The notes below the pieces were generated by a model. The model searched no databases. It saw only the letters and a program-made list of their open reading frames with translations, and was not told the DNA's origin. A stretch of DNA of 49,469 nt from Oscillospiraceae bacterium (GTDB lineage: Bacteria; Bacillota; Clostridia; Oscillospirales; SIG627): positions 1-49,469 of the forward strand of contig SVRV01000015.1 of NCBI GenBank assembly GCA_015064635.1. The letters are read 5' to 3'. The position numbers were made by a program, and so were the translations under genes. Below, piece after piece: positions 7,350-18,200 of the stretch. Positions within the stretch are counted from its first letter, which is position 1. Each line of letters starts with the position of its first letter.

Positions 7350-8336
7350 TTAGTCTCTTCGCTGGTAGAAGATGTACATTGACAGAAGTCCTGCTACAAG
7401 TGCAATCATCAAAACAACTATCAGGAAGTACATCCAGCTCATCGCCGAGCTGAGAACGTGTCCGTTTGCCTCATTCTTATATACGTTATCGATATAAGTC
7501 ATAACCTGGTTACTTTCCGAAGTGAAGGAGTCAATAACCGTGTAAATCGTATTAACGAGAATCATGGGCGAAATCATGGGGAAGGTTATCTTCCAGAAGG
7601 TTTCCCAAGAGGAAGCACCGTCGATTCGGCATGATTCGTAAATAGCGGGGTTGATAGACTGAAGACCTGCAAGGAAGATAAGCATCTGTACACCTGAACG
7701 GTTTACAACGTTGTAAATATCGTTTACAAGTCCTGCAACGTATTCAACAAGTCCTGTACCTATCTTCATGTTCGCAAAGAGCTTCTGAATATCCATTGCT
7801 GATATCAGCTGGTCTGCGCTTGTTTGGCTTCCCTCTGTACCACCCTGAGAAATACCCTCAGAGGAGCCCATGTATTCCATCATCGAGTTACCCTGGTCGA
7901 TATTATCAATAATACCGGTTGAAAGGATAACGGGGATGAAGAAAATAGCACGGAAAAGAGTTCTGCCGGGCATCTTATCGTTAAGCATGATAGCCATGAA
8001 CAGCGAGAAGATAACAATTGCGGGAATGTCAAGAACGAGCTGTTTCAAACCTGCAATAAGTGTTGTAACATATCCTGCATCATCGAATAATGCTTCACGG
8101 TAGTTGTCGAAGCCTATGGGAATAAGCTCATAACCACCTGACTTAAGAATTTCAAGTTCGTTGAAACTGAATCTGATGGAGTCGAAGATGATGGGAACAT
8201 ATACTGCGATGAAAACTACAACGAAGGGCAGTACAAACCACCAACCTGCGCGAGCTTTCTTTCTGTCAAGTGATGCCGGCTTCTTTTTCTTAACCTGCTT
8301 TGCCGGAGCCACCTTAACTGTTGCATCTGCGTTCAT
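7350..8336 (-). CDS. Carbohydrate ABC transporter permease, MalF type (pair 2)
   Basis: Encodes 328 residues. A basic cytoplasmic N-terminus (KKKKPASLDRKKARAG) precedes the first membrane helix at about 31-52. An extracytoplasmic Gly/Ser/Gln-rich loop of about 65 residues (about 143-205) is inserted between helices and is longer than in simple MsmF-type permeases. The EAA region reads ESCRIDGASSWETFWKITF, with EAA changed to ESC but the IDGAS core kept. The start codon overlaps the stop of the DUF5696 gene (TAATG), so translation is coupled. It should pair with the downstream MalG-type permease. Confidence 0.88.
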   Translation of the reverse strand: MNADATVKVAPAKQVKKKKPASLDRKKARAGWWFVLPFVVVFIAVYVPIIFDSIRFSFNELEILKSGGYELIPIGFDNYREALFDDAGYVTTLIAGLKQLVLDIPAIVIFSLFMAIMLNDKMPGRTLFRAIFFIPVILSTGIIDNIDQGNSMMEYMGSSEGISQGGTEGSQTSADQLISAMDIQKLFANMKIGTGLVEYVAGLVNDIYNVVNRSGVQMLIFLAGLQSINPAIYESCRIDGASSWETFWKITFPMISPMILVNTIYTVIDSFTSESNQVMTYIDNVYKNEANGHVLSSAMSWMYFLIVVLMIALVAGLLSMYIFYQRRD

Positions 8337-11224
8337 TATTTTTCATCTCCTTCCTTAATAAAGTCTGCAAGATCAATGCCTTCTTCTGAAGCATCCTGTG
8401 TATAAACCTTATCATTTTCCAAATCAACTGTATATTCGGTTGTGCCGTCATTTACAGTAATTGTTGCTACGTTGTAGTCGAGAGTAATGGTAGTTCCGTT
8501 GTCGTAAACCATTTCAACTACTCTGTAATCGATAAAGTCATGGGATACTACAAGTGAATTCTGAACGGGAGCCATAATCTTATTTACAATCTTGTAAGTT
8601 TCGATTACGTCCTTCTTCCAGTAATCGTATCTGATTGAATAGTACTTTTCAGCACCGTAGTTAGCCTTAAGCTCTTCTGTGTTGTCATATGAGAGCAAGA
8701 AGTAGAGGTTTGCACCGTTTTCTACTGTCTTAAGAATCATATTGTTGTAGTCACCGGCAAGGTTAATAGCAGTACCTGCAAAGTTCTTATAGCCGTGGAA
8801 TACAAGTCCTACGAAAGGAATTGCTTCACTTGCTACATAACGGTTGCTACTGTCAAGGGGAACATTAAGGATTGTATCTGCGTAACCGAGAGTGTAAGCG
8901 TTACCCTGGTTTACCATGATATCATAGCCGTCTTTCTTAACAGCTGTAAGGAACTCTTCAACTCTTTCCTTGGAGTCTTCACGGTTAAGTGATTCTTCCT
9001 TGTTATGGTCGGAGTTAAGGTCTGAACCTATTGTACCGAGTGATATTGCACCTGTACCAAGAGCCTTATAGTCTTCTCTGAATTCGTTGTAGAATCCAAG
9101 AATCTTGCTGGGAGATATGAGGAGTTTTGAATCATTCATAAACGCCTGATATACAGGTGAGTATGTTCTGTGAACGGCTGAACGGTTGTCAACAGTCTTA
9201 ACAGAGTCATCCTTTACATCGAACTTATCGCCTGAACCGAAGTGTGATACATACACGAAATCGTAGTCGGGATAAATCTTAACACCGTATTTGTTTGCGT
9301 ACTTAACAAGGTCCTTGAGCCCATCGTCTCCGCCTGCCTTGTCTTCAACGTCCGCTTTTGTGGGAGCCTTTGATTCAAGACCACCGTTTGCCCATCCTGT
9401 GTACTTGATTGAAAGGTTGATGCCTTCATTCTTTGCAAGGTCATCAATAATCTTCTTAGCATCAGAGAATGAAGTCAAGGGCTTTTTAACTGAAATCGGA
9501 ACTCCGAAGAATCTTTCGGTTGTCTTTACAACACCGAAGGTTTCAAGGTAAAGCTTTGTATTGCCTTTCTGAGTCTGTCTTTCGAGCTTACCGTTCTTTT
9601 CAAGGTAATTTCTGTAAAGCTCAGCCATCTTAACGTAGTTTGCATCCTCACCCTGGAGCATAATGTACTTGATGCGGTAGTTGCCTGTATATTTCTTATC
9701 GGTTTCTACAGTCCATGTGGCTGTGAGTCCGGATACAGAAATACCGTCAAGAGGATATGTATCCTTGGGTCTGGGATATACGTTGATAGATGTAGCGAAA
9801 TACTTGTTAAGAATACCGCCGGATGCAGTTGTTATTTCTGCAAGCGAGTCACCCTCTGTTACGATAGCAAGGAAGCCCTTGTTATCGAAGTTTTCAACCT
9901 GTACCTCGGATGAAGTACCGTCGGGGTTGTCGATATACTCGTAAGTAATGTTCTTGGTTCTTTCTATCATACCGTAGATAGGAAGCACCCAGTTTTCCAT
10001 ATTTGCAACTGTCTTCTGCTCATAGAATGAGTAGTCCTCACCATAGAGACGGTTTGTGATTGTTGTTGCAATTTCGGGGTCAGCATCTTCGAATCTTACA
10101 AGTGTTCCTGAGCCGTCGGGAAGAACTACGTATCCGCTCTCCTCCTGGCTATATGCACCAAAGAAAGGAAGAATCTTAATGTTTGTAAGTGAATACTGCT
10201 TTGCGTCGTAACGAATACCTCTTGCGGGAAGTCTTACTTCAAGGCCGTCCTCTGTAAGATAGTATTCAAGTGCCATACGGAATACGGCGGGGTTCTTTGT
10301 CTGACCTGTGTATCCTGTAAGGTCATGGTCATAAAGAACGTCGTCGTATGTGTATGTTGTAAGCTCTGTAATAAGCTTTTCAAATTTCTTAAGCTCACGT
10401 TCTACCTTAGCAACAGAGGGGTCAATAACGTAAACCGCCATCTGTCTTGTGATAGGAAGTGTGTTATAAAGTGTCTGCTTTTCGCTTTCAGAAAGACCGG
10501 GCTGTTCGGGGTCTTTGAGAAGGTAGTAAGACTCAAACCACTTATAGTCGGATTCGCTGGCAGCCTCTTTAAGAGGTGCAAGAACGAATTCCTCGAATCT
10601 CTGCTTCTCAATCATCATGGGGATAGTACGCTTTGTTGTGCCCTGACCGATTGTGTATTCAACACGAATACCGCCACGGATCTTAGACATCTTAATCTGG
10701 CTGAGAAGTGCTGCCATTGCATATGATGTCATTGACTTATCTTCGCCGTTATCATTGTAGTTAACGATAATCTGGCTGAGAAGCTTTTCACGTTCTGTTG
10801 CCTTATTGGCAGTAGTGGCAATATCGTAAGGGTTTGTTGAAAGGTACTGTCCTGTAGTTGTATTTACTACCTGAACTTCACCTGTTTCCTTCTGATAGTA
10901 AAGCTCATATCCGAAGTCCGAGTGAACAAGCTCCATTGTGCTAAGCTTTTCTTCGTTTGAAGAATACTTCTTGTTTACATAGTCTTCAGACAGAACCTTT
11001 ACGGCTGATTCTTCTGCCTTTGCGTCTTCTTCAGACTCTTCGTCTTCTTCTTTTGCTTCTTCTTGTGACTTTTCCTCACCTGCCGCAGCATCGGGTGCCG
11101 CAGTGGTTGCTTCGTCGGCTTCTTTCTCACCGTCAGCAAATACAGGAAGAGCAACAAGCGATGTAAGAGCTCCGAACATCAAAACAGCTGCAAGAAGCAT
11201 CGCAATGAATTTTATGTTTTTCAT
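8336..11224 (-). CDS. Secreted DUF5696-type protein of the uptake operon
   Basis: Encodes 962 residues. The signal peptide ends about residue 30 (LPVFA-DG). A very acidic Glu/Ala linker spans about 33-73. The large folded part includes an early LVHSDFGYELYYQKETGEVQV block and a beta-rich region to about 560. The region from about 590 resembles a glycosidase-like barrel, with KPLTSFSDAKKIIDDLAK, GVKIYPDYDFVYV and ILNVPLDSSN. I place it in the DUF5696 family from memory of similar clostridial and paenibacillar transporter clusters; I did not test this. There is no lipobox, C-terminal helix or sorting signal. It is coupled to the downstream permease by a TAATG overlap. It may be an exported glycan-binding or glycan-cleaving partner of the transporter. 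Confidence 0.7.
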   Translation of the reverse strand: MKNIKFIAMLLAAVLMFGALTSLVALPVFADGEKEADEATTAAPDAAAGEEKSQEEAKEEDEESEEDAKAEESAVKVLSEDYVNKKYSSNEEKLSTMELVHSDFGYELYYQKETGEVQVVNTTTGQYLSTNPYDIATTANKATEREKLLSQIIVNYNDNGEDKSMTSYAMAALLSQIKMSKIRGGIRVEYTIGQGTTKRTIPMMIEKQRFEEFVLAPLKEAASESDYKWFESYYLLKDPEQPGLSESEKQTLYNTLPITRQMAVYVIDPSVAKVERELKKFEKLITELTTYTYDDVLYDHDLTGYTGQTKNPAVFRMALEYYLTEDGLEVRLPARGIRYDAKQYSLTNIKILPFFGAYSQEESGYVVLPDGSGTLVRFEDADPEIATTITNRLYGEDYSFYEQKTVANMENWVLPIYGMIERTKNITYEYIDNPDGTSSEVQVENFDNKGFLAIVTEGDSLAEITTASGGILNKYFATSINVYPRPKDTYPLDGISVSGLTATWTVETDKKYTGNYRIKYIMLQGEDANYVKMAELYRNYLEKNGKLERQTQKGNTKLYLETFGVVKTTERFFGVPISVKKPLTSFSDAKKIIDDLAKNEGINLSIKYTGWANGGLESKAPTKADVEDKAGGDDGLKDLVKYANKYGVKIYPDYDFVYVSHFGSGDKFDVKDDSVKTVDNRSAVHRTYSPVYQAFMNDSKLLISPSKILGFYNEFREDYKALGTGAISLGTIGSDLNSDHNKEESLNREDSKERVEEFLTAVKKDGYDIMVNQGNAYTLGYADTILNVPLDSSNRYVASEAIPFVGLVFHGYKNFAGTAINLAGDYNNMILKTVENGANLYFLLSYDNTEELKANYGAEKYYSIRYDYWKKDVIETYKIVNKIMAPVQNSLVVSHDFIDYRVVEMVYDNGTTITLDYNVATITVNDGTTEYTVDLENDKVYTQDASEEGIDLADFIKEGDEK

Positions 11225-11245
11225 TATTCTTTCCTCCTGTTAAAT

Positions 11246-13381
11246 TTACATTCGATATGAAAGCTCGACATAAATGTTATAAACGAATGATACGATCTTC
11301 GCTACAAGTCCCGAGAAGAGAACTCCAAGGAAGATGATAATTGCCATACCGACAATTGTTCCGATACAGGTAATTACGTTCTTTCCAAGTGAGTAGTCGT
11401 GAATTACGCTCACTGCAAAGAAGATAAGGAAGCCTGCCCAAACAAAGCCGAGAGCATTAAGAAGAGTAACTATCGCACCTTCTTCAAAGAGAAGAACGTT
11501 TGTAATAGCTGTTGAAGGAATCATGAACATTGCAATGGGAATCAGTGCATAACCTGTTGCCATGAAAATGTCCTTCATGCTTCCTTCACCCTCAAAGAGA
11601 GTGGTGAGACACCAGTTTGATACACACCAGAGAAGGTAAGGCATAAGAACACCGATTGCTTCTCCGACATAGCTGATACCTTCCGAGTAGGGATTAAATA
11701 TGTAAGCCGTACCGGAGGACTTATAGATGAATGCAATAATTGTAATTATTACTATTGTAAACGCTGCCTTGAGACTGCCTCGTTTTTCGTGCTTCATATC
11801 CCAGAAGCCGTCAAACGGGTGGAACATAATATGGAAGGCATAAAGGAAGGTTTCCTTGAAGCTTCTCTTTTCCTTCATCTTCTGTCCTGCTTTATTAACC
11901 TTGTTAGCATACTTGAAGAACTTGCCCAAGATAACAAAGAATACTACAATTACAAGGGGAACGAGAAGAATGTATTTTTCCATCCAATCTTTTCTGATTT
12001 CCTTGTATGCTCTTGAATAGTCCTCAACAGCATATGCATACTTGTACATATCCATTGCTTCTTCGTACTTGCCCTGACGGTAAAGGCTATCGCCTATTCC
12101 GATGTAAGCCATGTCAAAGTTAGCATTTCTCTGAAGGATTGCCTGCCAGTAGTCAACAGCCTTATCGTACTGACGGTCTTCTGTGTTCTGGAGAGCAGAA
12201 ACGAGAAGGTCGCCATACTCTGTACGATTATAAATAGTAAGAGTATCGTTGGACTTATCAAGAATGATAAGGTCATCACCCTTATAGCTGATTGACTGAA
12301 TGTTTGCGATATTACCAAGCTGTGAACCCTTGTCTCCAAATACATAGAGGAGGTTACCGTCCTGGTCGTAAGTGAATATCTTACTTCTCTTTTCGTCGAT
12401 TATTGACCACATTCCGGCCGGACCGAGTGCTACGTCGATAATCTTTGAAGGTCCGGTGATTGATACACCGTTCATCTCCATCTCCATTACGTCAACTTCA
12501 CCTGACGGAGGATAGAAACCGTTACGGTTCATGATATCCTGTCCATTGGGGTTAAGCTTCTTAACGGGAGCGTAGTCAGCTGATTTATCCTTGTTATCAA
12601 TTGCAGACTGCTGTGATGAAGCATCGATTGTAGATGTTGTTACATAGATGAAGCCTGTTTCATCCATTGTCATGTTATTGTACTCAGTAGGTACGTACTT
12701 TGTACTCTTTGCTCTCTGTGCCTTTGTCTGGAATCGTCTCCAGAAAATATCGAAAGCAGAGGGAGTTGTCTTCTGAGCACCAAGGAATCCAAGGAATGAG
12801 CCGTCGGTGTTCATTGAAATAACACCATAGGTTGTTGTTGAAGATACTACATATATTCTTCCCGCAGCGTCAACCGAAACTGCAATGGGAGTATAGATGT
12901 GACCTTCGGGGAATACGTCGCTTTCAGGCTCGGGGATGATTCTCTTGAAATCACCTGTTGTACGGTCAAAAACAACGATTCTGTGGTTTTGTGAGTCAGC
13001 TACGTAAATTTCAATTTCGTTTACGAAAACGCCTTCGGGTGCACTGAGTGAGTCATATACACCGTTGTCGTTGTAGAATGCTGAAATACCGAACTGTGTT
13101 TCCCACTTGTCGTTAATAACAACGATTCTGTTGTTCTTTGTATCGGCAATGTAAACATACTCATGAGAGTCAACGAAGATATCCTTTGCACTGTTGAGAG
13201 GAATCTCAAGAGTGAGGTCTGTTGAATCTATAAGTCTGTCGGGAACGTATGCGTCGGGTGAAAGTGCCATGAGACCGTCGATGTCATAGGTATATGTTGC
13301 ATAGGGCACCGCTGCAAGAATAGAGGGTGCAAGCATCAAAACCATGAGGAAGGTCAAGAGCAGAACTTTTGCTGTTTTCAT
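11246..13381 (-). CDS. NHL/TPR/Yip1 membrane protein of the uptake operon
   Basis: Encodes 711 residues with three parts. After a signal peptide (to about residue 24), about 55-395 is an NHL-type beta-propeller with blades marked by VYIADTKNNRIVVIN, IYVADSQNHRIVVFD and DNLLYVFGDKG-like turns. About 400-460 is a TPR-like helical stretch (KAVDYWQAILQRNANFDMAY, YRQGKYEEAMDMYKYA). A membrane helix at about 470-490 leads into a Yip1-type domain (about 505-711) with roughly five membrane segments. The architecture suggests an outside sensor or ligand-binding propeller tied to a polytopic anchor. It lies between permease pair 1 and DUF5696, with GGAGGAGG before the ATG. Its function is unknown. Confidence 0.75.
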   Translation of the reverse strand: MKTAKVLLLTFLMVLMLAPSILAAVPYATYTYDIDGLMALSPDAYVPDRLIDSTDLTLEIPLNSAKDIFVDSHEYVYIADTKNNRIVVINDKWETQFGISAFYNDNGVYDSLSAPEGVFVNEIEIYVADSQNHRIVVFDRTTGDFKRIIPEPESDVFPEGHIYTPIAVSVDAAGRIYVVSSTTTYGVISMNTDGSFLGFLGAQKTTPSAFDIFWRRFQTKAQRAKSTKYVPTEYNNMTMDETGFIYVTTSTIDASSQQSAIDNKDKSADYAPVKKLNPNGQDIMNRNGFYPPSGEVDVMEMEMNGVSITGPSKIIDVALGPAGMWSIIDEKRSKIFTYDQDGNLLYVFGDKGSQLGNIANIQSISYKGDDLIILDKSNDTLTIYNRTEYGDLLVSALQNTEDRQYDKAVDYWQAILQRNANFDMAYIGIGDSLYRQGKYEEAMDMYKYAYAVEDYSRAYKEIRKDWMEKYILLVPLVIVVFFVILGKFFKYANKVNKAGQKMKEKRSFKETFLYAFHIMFHPFDGFWDMKHEKRGSLKAAFTIVIITIIAFIYKSSGTAYIFNPYSEGISYVGEAIGVLMPYLLWCVSNWCLTTLFEGEGSMKDIFMATGYALIPIAMFMIPSTAITNVLLFEEGAIVTLLNALGFVWAGFLIFFAVSVIHDYSLGKNVITCIGTIVGMAIIIFLGVLFSGLVAKIVSFVYNIYVELSYRM

Positions 13382-13395
13382 ACTTTACCTCCTCC

Positions 13396-14268
13396 TTAAT
13401 CCTTCATACCTGACGATGACATCGTCTCAATAACGTTACTCTGTGAAATGACGAATACCAGAATAGGCACAATCATCATTACAACTGTTGAAGCTGCACT
13501 GGCACCGGCACGGGCAATACCACCTGTGATTATCTGGCTTATTGCGTAGGGGAAAGTCTTGAGCTGCTCACTGAAGACATAAACCGACGCACCCTGGTTC
13601 CAAAGACCCTGGAACGAGAAGATAATAAGTGTCAGCCAAGCGGGCTTAACCATGGGCATTACCAGTGTCCAAAGAATCTTCCATTCGGATGCACCGTCAA
13701 GACGAGCGGATTCAAGTACTGAATCGGGAACAGAAGTTTCCATGAACTGCTTCATAAGGTAAAGACCGAGTGTTGAACCCATAGCGGGGACAATTATTGC
13801 AAGATATGTATCAACCATCTTGAAGAATGACATTGTAATGAAGTTGGTGATACCTGCAACTGTTGTGTTGAACATCAGTGAGTAAACAATGATGTTGAAA
13901 AGAACTTTTCTTCCGGGGAACTTTATCTTCGCAAGAGAATAAGCTGCGAAGGATGAAAGCATAACGTTTCCGAATGTACCGCAAGCGGAGATGAATACCG
14001 TATTGAATATGTATCTTGAGAAAGGTACCCAAGAGGTAGACATGAGCGAGAACAAATCGGAGAAATTCTTAAGCGTTGGGTTAACAACGTAAAGTCTGGG
14101 GGGGAACATCCATAACTCGTTCAATGGCTTAAGAGCCTGTACGATAGTGTAATACATGGGGAAGAACATGAATACGCCAAATATCAACAGTATACCGTTG
14201 ATACTCAAGTCTCCTGTGAAAGAACGGTTAAGAGCATGATTATGTTTTTTAATTCTTAACTTCGACAT
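13396..14268 (-). CDS. Carbohydrate ABC transporter permease, MalG type (pair 1)
   Basis: Encodes 290 residues, the usual MalG-type length. The first helix (about 24-45) follows a short basic N-terminus. The EAA coupling loop reads SVLESARLDGASEWKILW. The C-terminus is VIETMSSSGMKD, with the conserved IxxxSxxGxKD ending. The start lies 1 base behind the stop of its partner permease, so the two are coupled. Homologues with this ending (LplC/YtcP-like) accompany large binding proteins in Firmicutes. The substrate is likely an oligosaccharide but cannot be specified. Confidence 0.9.
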   Translation of the reverse strand: MSKLRIKKHNHALNRSFTGDLSINGILLIFGVFMFFPMYYTIVQALKPLNELWMFPPRLYVVNPTLKNFSDLFSLMSTSWVPFSRYIFNTVFISACGTFGNVMLSSFAAYSLAKIKFPGRKVLFNIIVYSLMFNTTVAGITNFITMSFFKMVDTYLAIIVPAMGSTLGLYLMKQFMETSVPDSVLESARLDGASEWKILWTLVMPMVKPAWLTLIIFSFQGLWNQGASVYVFSEQLKTFPYAISQIITGGIARAGASAASTVVMMIVPILVFVISQSNVIETMSSSGMKD

Positions 14269-14269
14269 A

Positions 14270-15223
14270 CTACTGACCTACCTTCGACAAAAGTTTTTTG
14301 ATTACCATGTTAGATCCAATCATCATGAAGAAGAGGACCGTAGCAATGGCTGACGCATATCCCATCTCGAAACGCTGTCCGCCGTAGTCGTCGAGGTGGT
14401 GCATGATTGTGTGTGCACAATATTCAGGGCTGGGGAATCCTACAAGTGCGGTAATGATAGCACCGAAACCGAAGGATGAGGTGATAGCCATAACGGCACC
14501 GAACATCATCTGAGGCTTCATTGAAGGAAGTGTGATAGACCAAAGCTCCTGCCATCTGTTCTTAATACCGTCCATCGCTCCCGCTTCATAAAGGCTTCTG
14601 TCAACAACCTGGAAGCCGGCGATGAAGGAAAGGAAGGAGGTACCAAGGCTCGTCCACAACGCAACTACGATAACGAGAGGCATTATGTAAGATGTGTTTG
14701 TGAAGAACTGAATGGGGGTGCTGATAAATCCTGTTTTAATAAGGAACGCGTTTACAAGTCCGTACTGGTCACCCGAGAACATTGTTGTCCAAATGAGGTA
14801 AACGTTACCTGAAATGGAGGGTGCGTAGAAAATAAGTGTAACGAGCGCTCTCATCTTGGGCGAAAGTTCATTGATGAACCACGCGAATAAGAGTGATAAG
14901 AGGTAGGACACAGGTCCTGTGATTGCTGCGAATATCAAAGTATTCTTTATCGCAATAAGGAATATATCGTCTGACAGGAAGAGTCTGACGTAGTTATCCA
15001 TGAATACAAAATTCGGGAACTGAAGCATGTTGAAGTCGGTCAAACTGATTATTACCGACAAGAGAACGGGAAGCACTGTGAAGATGGTGAATATAAGATA
15101 GAAGGGTGCGATAAGAAAATATGCAACCTTATTCTTCTTCATCTCGTGCCAGGTGTACTGCGCCTTGGACATTTCGTGGGGCAACAGCTTTCTCTTTGGC
15201 TCCGCAGAACTGGTATTTGCCAT
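14270..15223 (-). CDS. Carbohydrate ABC transporter permease, MalF type (pair 1)
   Basis: Encodes 317 residues. The cytoplasmic N-terminus is followed by a helix at about 36-58 and five more. The EAA-like loop reads RSLYEAGAMDGIKNRWQELW, with a two-residue insertion relative to the IDGAS consensus. The C-terminus IKKLLSKVGQ is typical for LplB/YteP-like permeases. AAAGGAGAG lies in front of the ATG. It is second in the operon, 35 bases behind the binding-protein gene. Confidence 0.9.
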   Translation of the reverse strand: MANTSSAEPKRKLLPHEMSKAQYTWHEMKKNKVAYFLIAPFYLIFTIFTVLPVLLSVIISLTDFNMLQFPNFVFMDNYVRLFLSDDIFLIAIKNTLIFAAITGPVSYLLSLLFAWFINELSPKMRALVTLIFYAPSISGNVYLIWTTMFSGDQYGLVNAFLIKTGFISTPIQFFTNTSYIMPLVIVVALWTSLGTSFLSFIAGFQVVDRSLYEAGAMDGIKNRWQELWSITLPSMKPQMMFGAVMAITSSFGFGAIITALVGFPSPEYCAHTIMHHLDDYGGQRFEMGYASAIATVLFFMMIGSNMVIKKLLSKVGQ

Positions 15224-15258
15224 TGTTTTCTCTCCTTTTTAAATTATTTTAGCGGTTA

Positions 15259-18200
15259 TTATTTTTTGAAATCTTCAAGAGTCGGTAAGCCGAATTCTTC
15301 ACGCTTACGTGAAAGCTCTGCGTTGATAAGGTCGATATAGCTGAGAAGCTCATCAACGGGGTTAGCATCATCGTTGTACGCTGCAAGGAATGCAAAGTTT
15401 ACATAACGTGTGATGATATAACCGCCGGGCATTTCAGGAGTAACGGCAAGATTGTCGAACTGCTCCTCAAGCGCCTTACGAACCTCATCTGACCAAGGCT
15501 GGCTCTTAAGAGAATTAAGGTTTGCGGTAGCGTACTGACCCGAAGGACCGAGCAATGTAACGAGCTCGTTACCGTATGTGGTCTGAGGCTCTTCGCTTAC
15601 CCACCACTTCATAAACTCCCAAGCGCCCTTTTCACGTTTGTTATCCCTGGCGCCCTTCATCATTACAACACAAGTAACTGTTGCAACGGAGTTATTGTTA
15701 ATCATCTTTTCGCCGGTTACAGGATCAATCTTAATCTTCTTCTTTCCTGTTACGGGGTCAATTGCGATGTCACCATTCTCGTCATACTCATACTCGGTAA
15801 CTGTTCCGGGCAGAGGAGCAATCTTCCAAAGACCGCTGATTTCGGGAGCGAAAATTGTAAGCTGGTTATATGCTGTATAAGCTGTTACAGCGATAGGCAT
15901 TTCGCCTGATCTGAATCTGTTTGCAAAGTCGAATGTCAAGGGGAATGAATACATTGTGAAGTATTCGCAAACTTCCTTGAAGCAGTCAAGCGCCTTGTTG
16001 GAGTCAAGGTTTATCTGCATACCTGCAGTCTTGTATGCATCCTCAGGCTTGAGACCTGCCTTCTTCATTTCTTCTTCGCTTACAGCAGGCTTATACATGG
16101 GAATGTCGTTCTGGTACATAAGCATTGTTGTACCTGCAAGGTTGCTGGGGAAGCCTGCCTGAAGGTTGTTGGACTGAAGTATGGGAAGGATACCGTAGAG
16201 GTCATCCCATGTTTCGGGAATTTCCATTCCGAGCTCAGCAAAGATGTCAAGTCTTACAAACAGCATGTTGAATACTTCTGTTTCGGGAAGACCGTAAACC
16301 TCACCGTTAAGTGTGAGAGGAATCATTGCGGATTCATCGAACCATGTTCTTACTTCATCAAGTCCGGGCATCTTCGTTATAGGAAGAACCGCATCTCGGA
16401 TAGCATAGTTAATACACATATCCGACGTGTTTTGTATGGATACGTCCGGTCCGGTGCCTGCCAGTGTTGCGGGAAGAAGTGAACCGCCTGCAACAAGCTC
16501 AAGGTCAACAGGAACGTCCTTCTCGGAGGTGAAGTCTGTAAGCATTGAACGGATAATCTGTGCCTGGTCACGACCTGCTGTCATCCAAACAACAACAGTG
16601 TCTTCCTCTTCGGCATTTTCTTCGTCCATTGCACCGAGGTTGTTATAATCGCTTACGAAACTCATCATGAATGACTTGAACTCGTGAGCAAGAGAAGCGA
16701 AGAAGCCTGCACTTGCTTCGGGAGGTTCCTTGTCATTTGATGACTGAATCTGTATGTAGTCAAATGCAAGAGGCTGTGAACGTGCTGTCATAACCCAAGT
16801 ACCGAGTGAACCGATGTTATCCTTGAGAGTAGAAAGGTTGGGAGCAACGTCGTCGTTGTCGTTACCCATGAGGTCAAGAACTCGAGCTATCTTGTCAAGA
16901 AGGATAGAGTCCTCACCCTTCTGACCTGTAATCTTTTCAAGGTCAGCAGATATCTTGTAGAGTCTCTTTGATTCGGCTACAAGACCTGTCATTACATCGG
17001 GGATAAGTGTTGTAAATCCGTAGTCACGGTAAATATCGGGATCGGGACCGGTGATCATCATAATCTTGAGGTAGTAGTTATTGATGGTTACCATCGACTC
17101 GTTAACATCTCTGAGAATCTCAGCCATGTCACCGAGCACTACTTCCATCTTGAGTACGTGAGTACCCTTTTCAAGATAGAAATCAAAAGGAACTCTTGTT
17201 GTTTCACCTTCCTTGTCCTTTACATCGTAGCCAAGGAACTGAGTCTGCCAGTCGGAGTCATAGTTGAAGATAACTCTGTTTGCTTCTTCGAAGGGAACCT
17301 CTCCGTCAATGTAGATACGTCTTGAAACGTACATACCGGCGAGAGTGTCCTGCTTGAAGCGTGTGCTTATGCGGTAGAGTCCGTCTTCGGGAACTGTAAT
17401 TTCCCATTCGATCCACTGACCGTTATTCTGCCATTTTGTTCCGCCTATATTATTAAGGTAGACTTTTGATGCATCCTGAGGCTCAGTGCTTGCGGATGAA
17501 CGGTCGTTTACAGCATATATAGATTTGTCGGAGGTGCGGAGTGCGTCCTCTGCCTGAATCTCAATTGTCTTGCCGGTATATGCTTTGTATCCGTTCTTGG
17601 AATACTGTTCCTTAACATCCTTATAAGAAGGCTGCTGCTTGTAGCTGTGAACACTGAGTGATTTTACAAGCATTACTTCCTTGATACCATTTATTGTAAC
17701 TGTATGAGTACCCTCTGTCAAATAGTACTTAAGGGGAAGTTCATAGAATCCCGCAGTGTCGTAGATGTAACGGTTTGACCATGTGGGACGCTGAACCTTT
17801 GCCGGTTTGATTTCGTTGTCATTTATGTCAAGAAGGAACTGACGTGTGTATTCTCCGTCCTTTCTTGCCTTTTCGTATTCGTCAACCCATGTTCCTACAA
17901 AGGAAACAGATCTTGTTTCGGAATAGGGATATGCACCGTCAACCATGATTGCACGCTCGATGTTATTCGAGGTTGCCTCGGGTGACATATAGTCTATTTC
18001 GAAGCTGTAGAATCCGGGATTCTTTATCTCGAACTCAAATGTAAGAGCAGAGGTGCCTGTGGTTCTTATAACCTTGTCGATACCGTCCATGCCACTCTTT
18101 GCATCGGAAATGAGCTCTGCAAGATATTTAACATTGAACTCATTGTGGTTCTTTGTCTTATCCTGAACTCTTTTGGGCATTGATTTTGTATTCACTTCTA

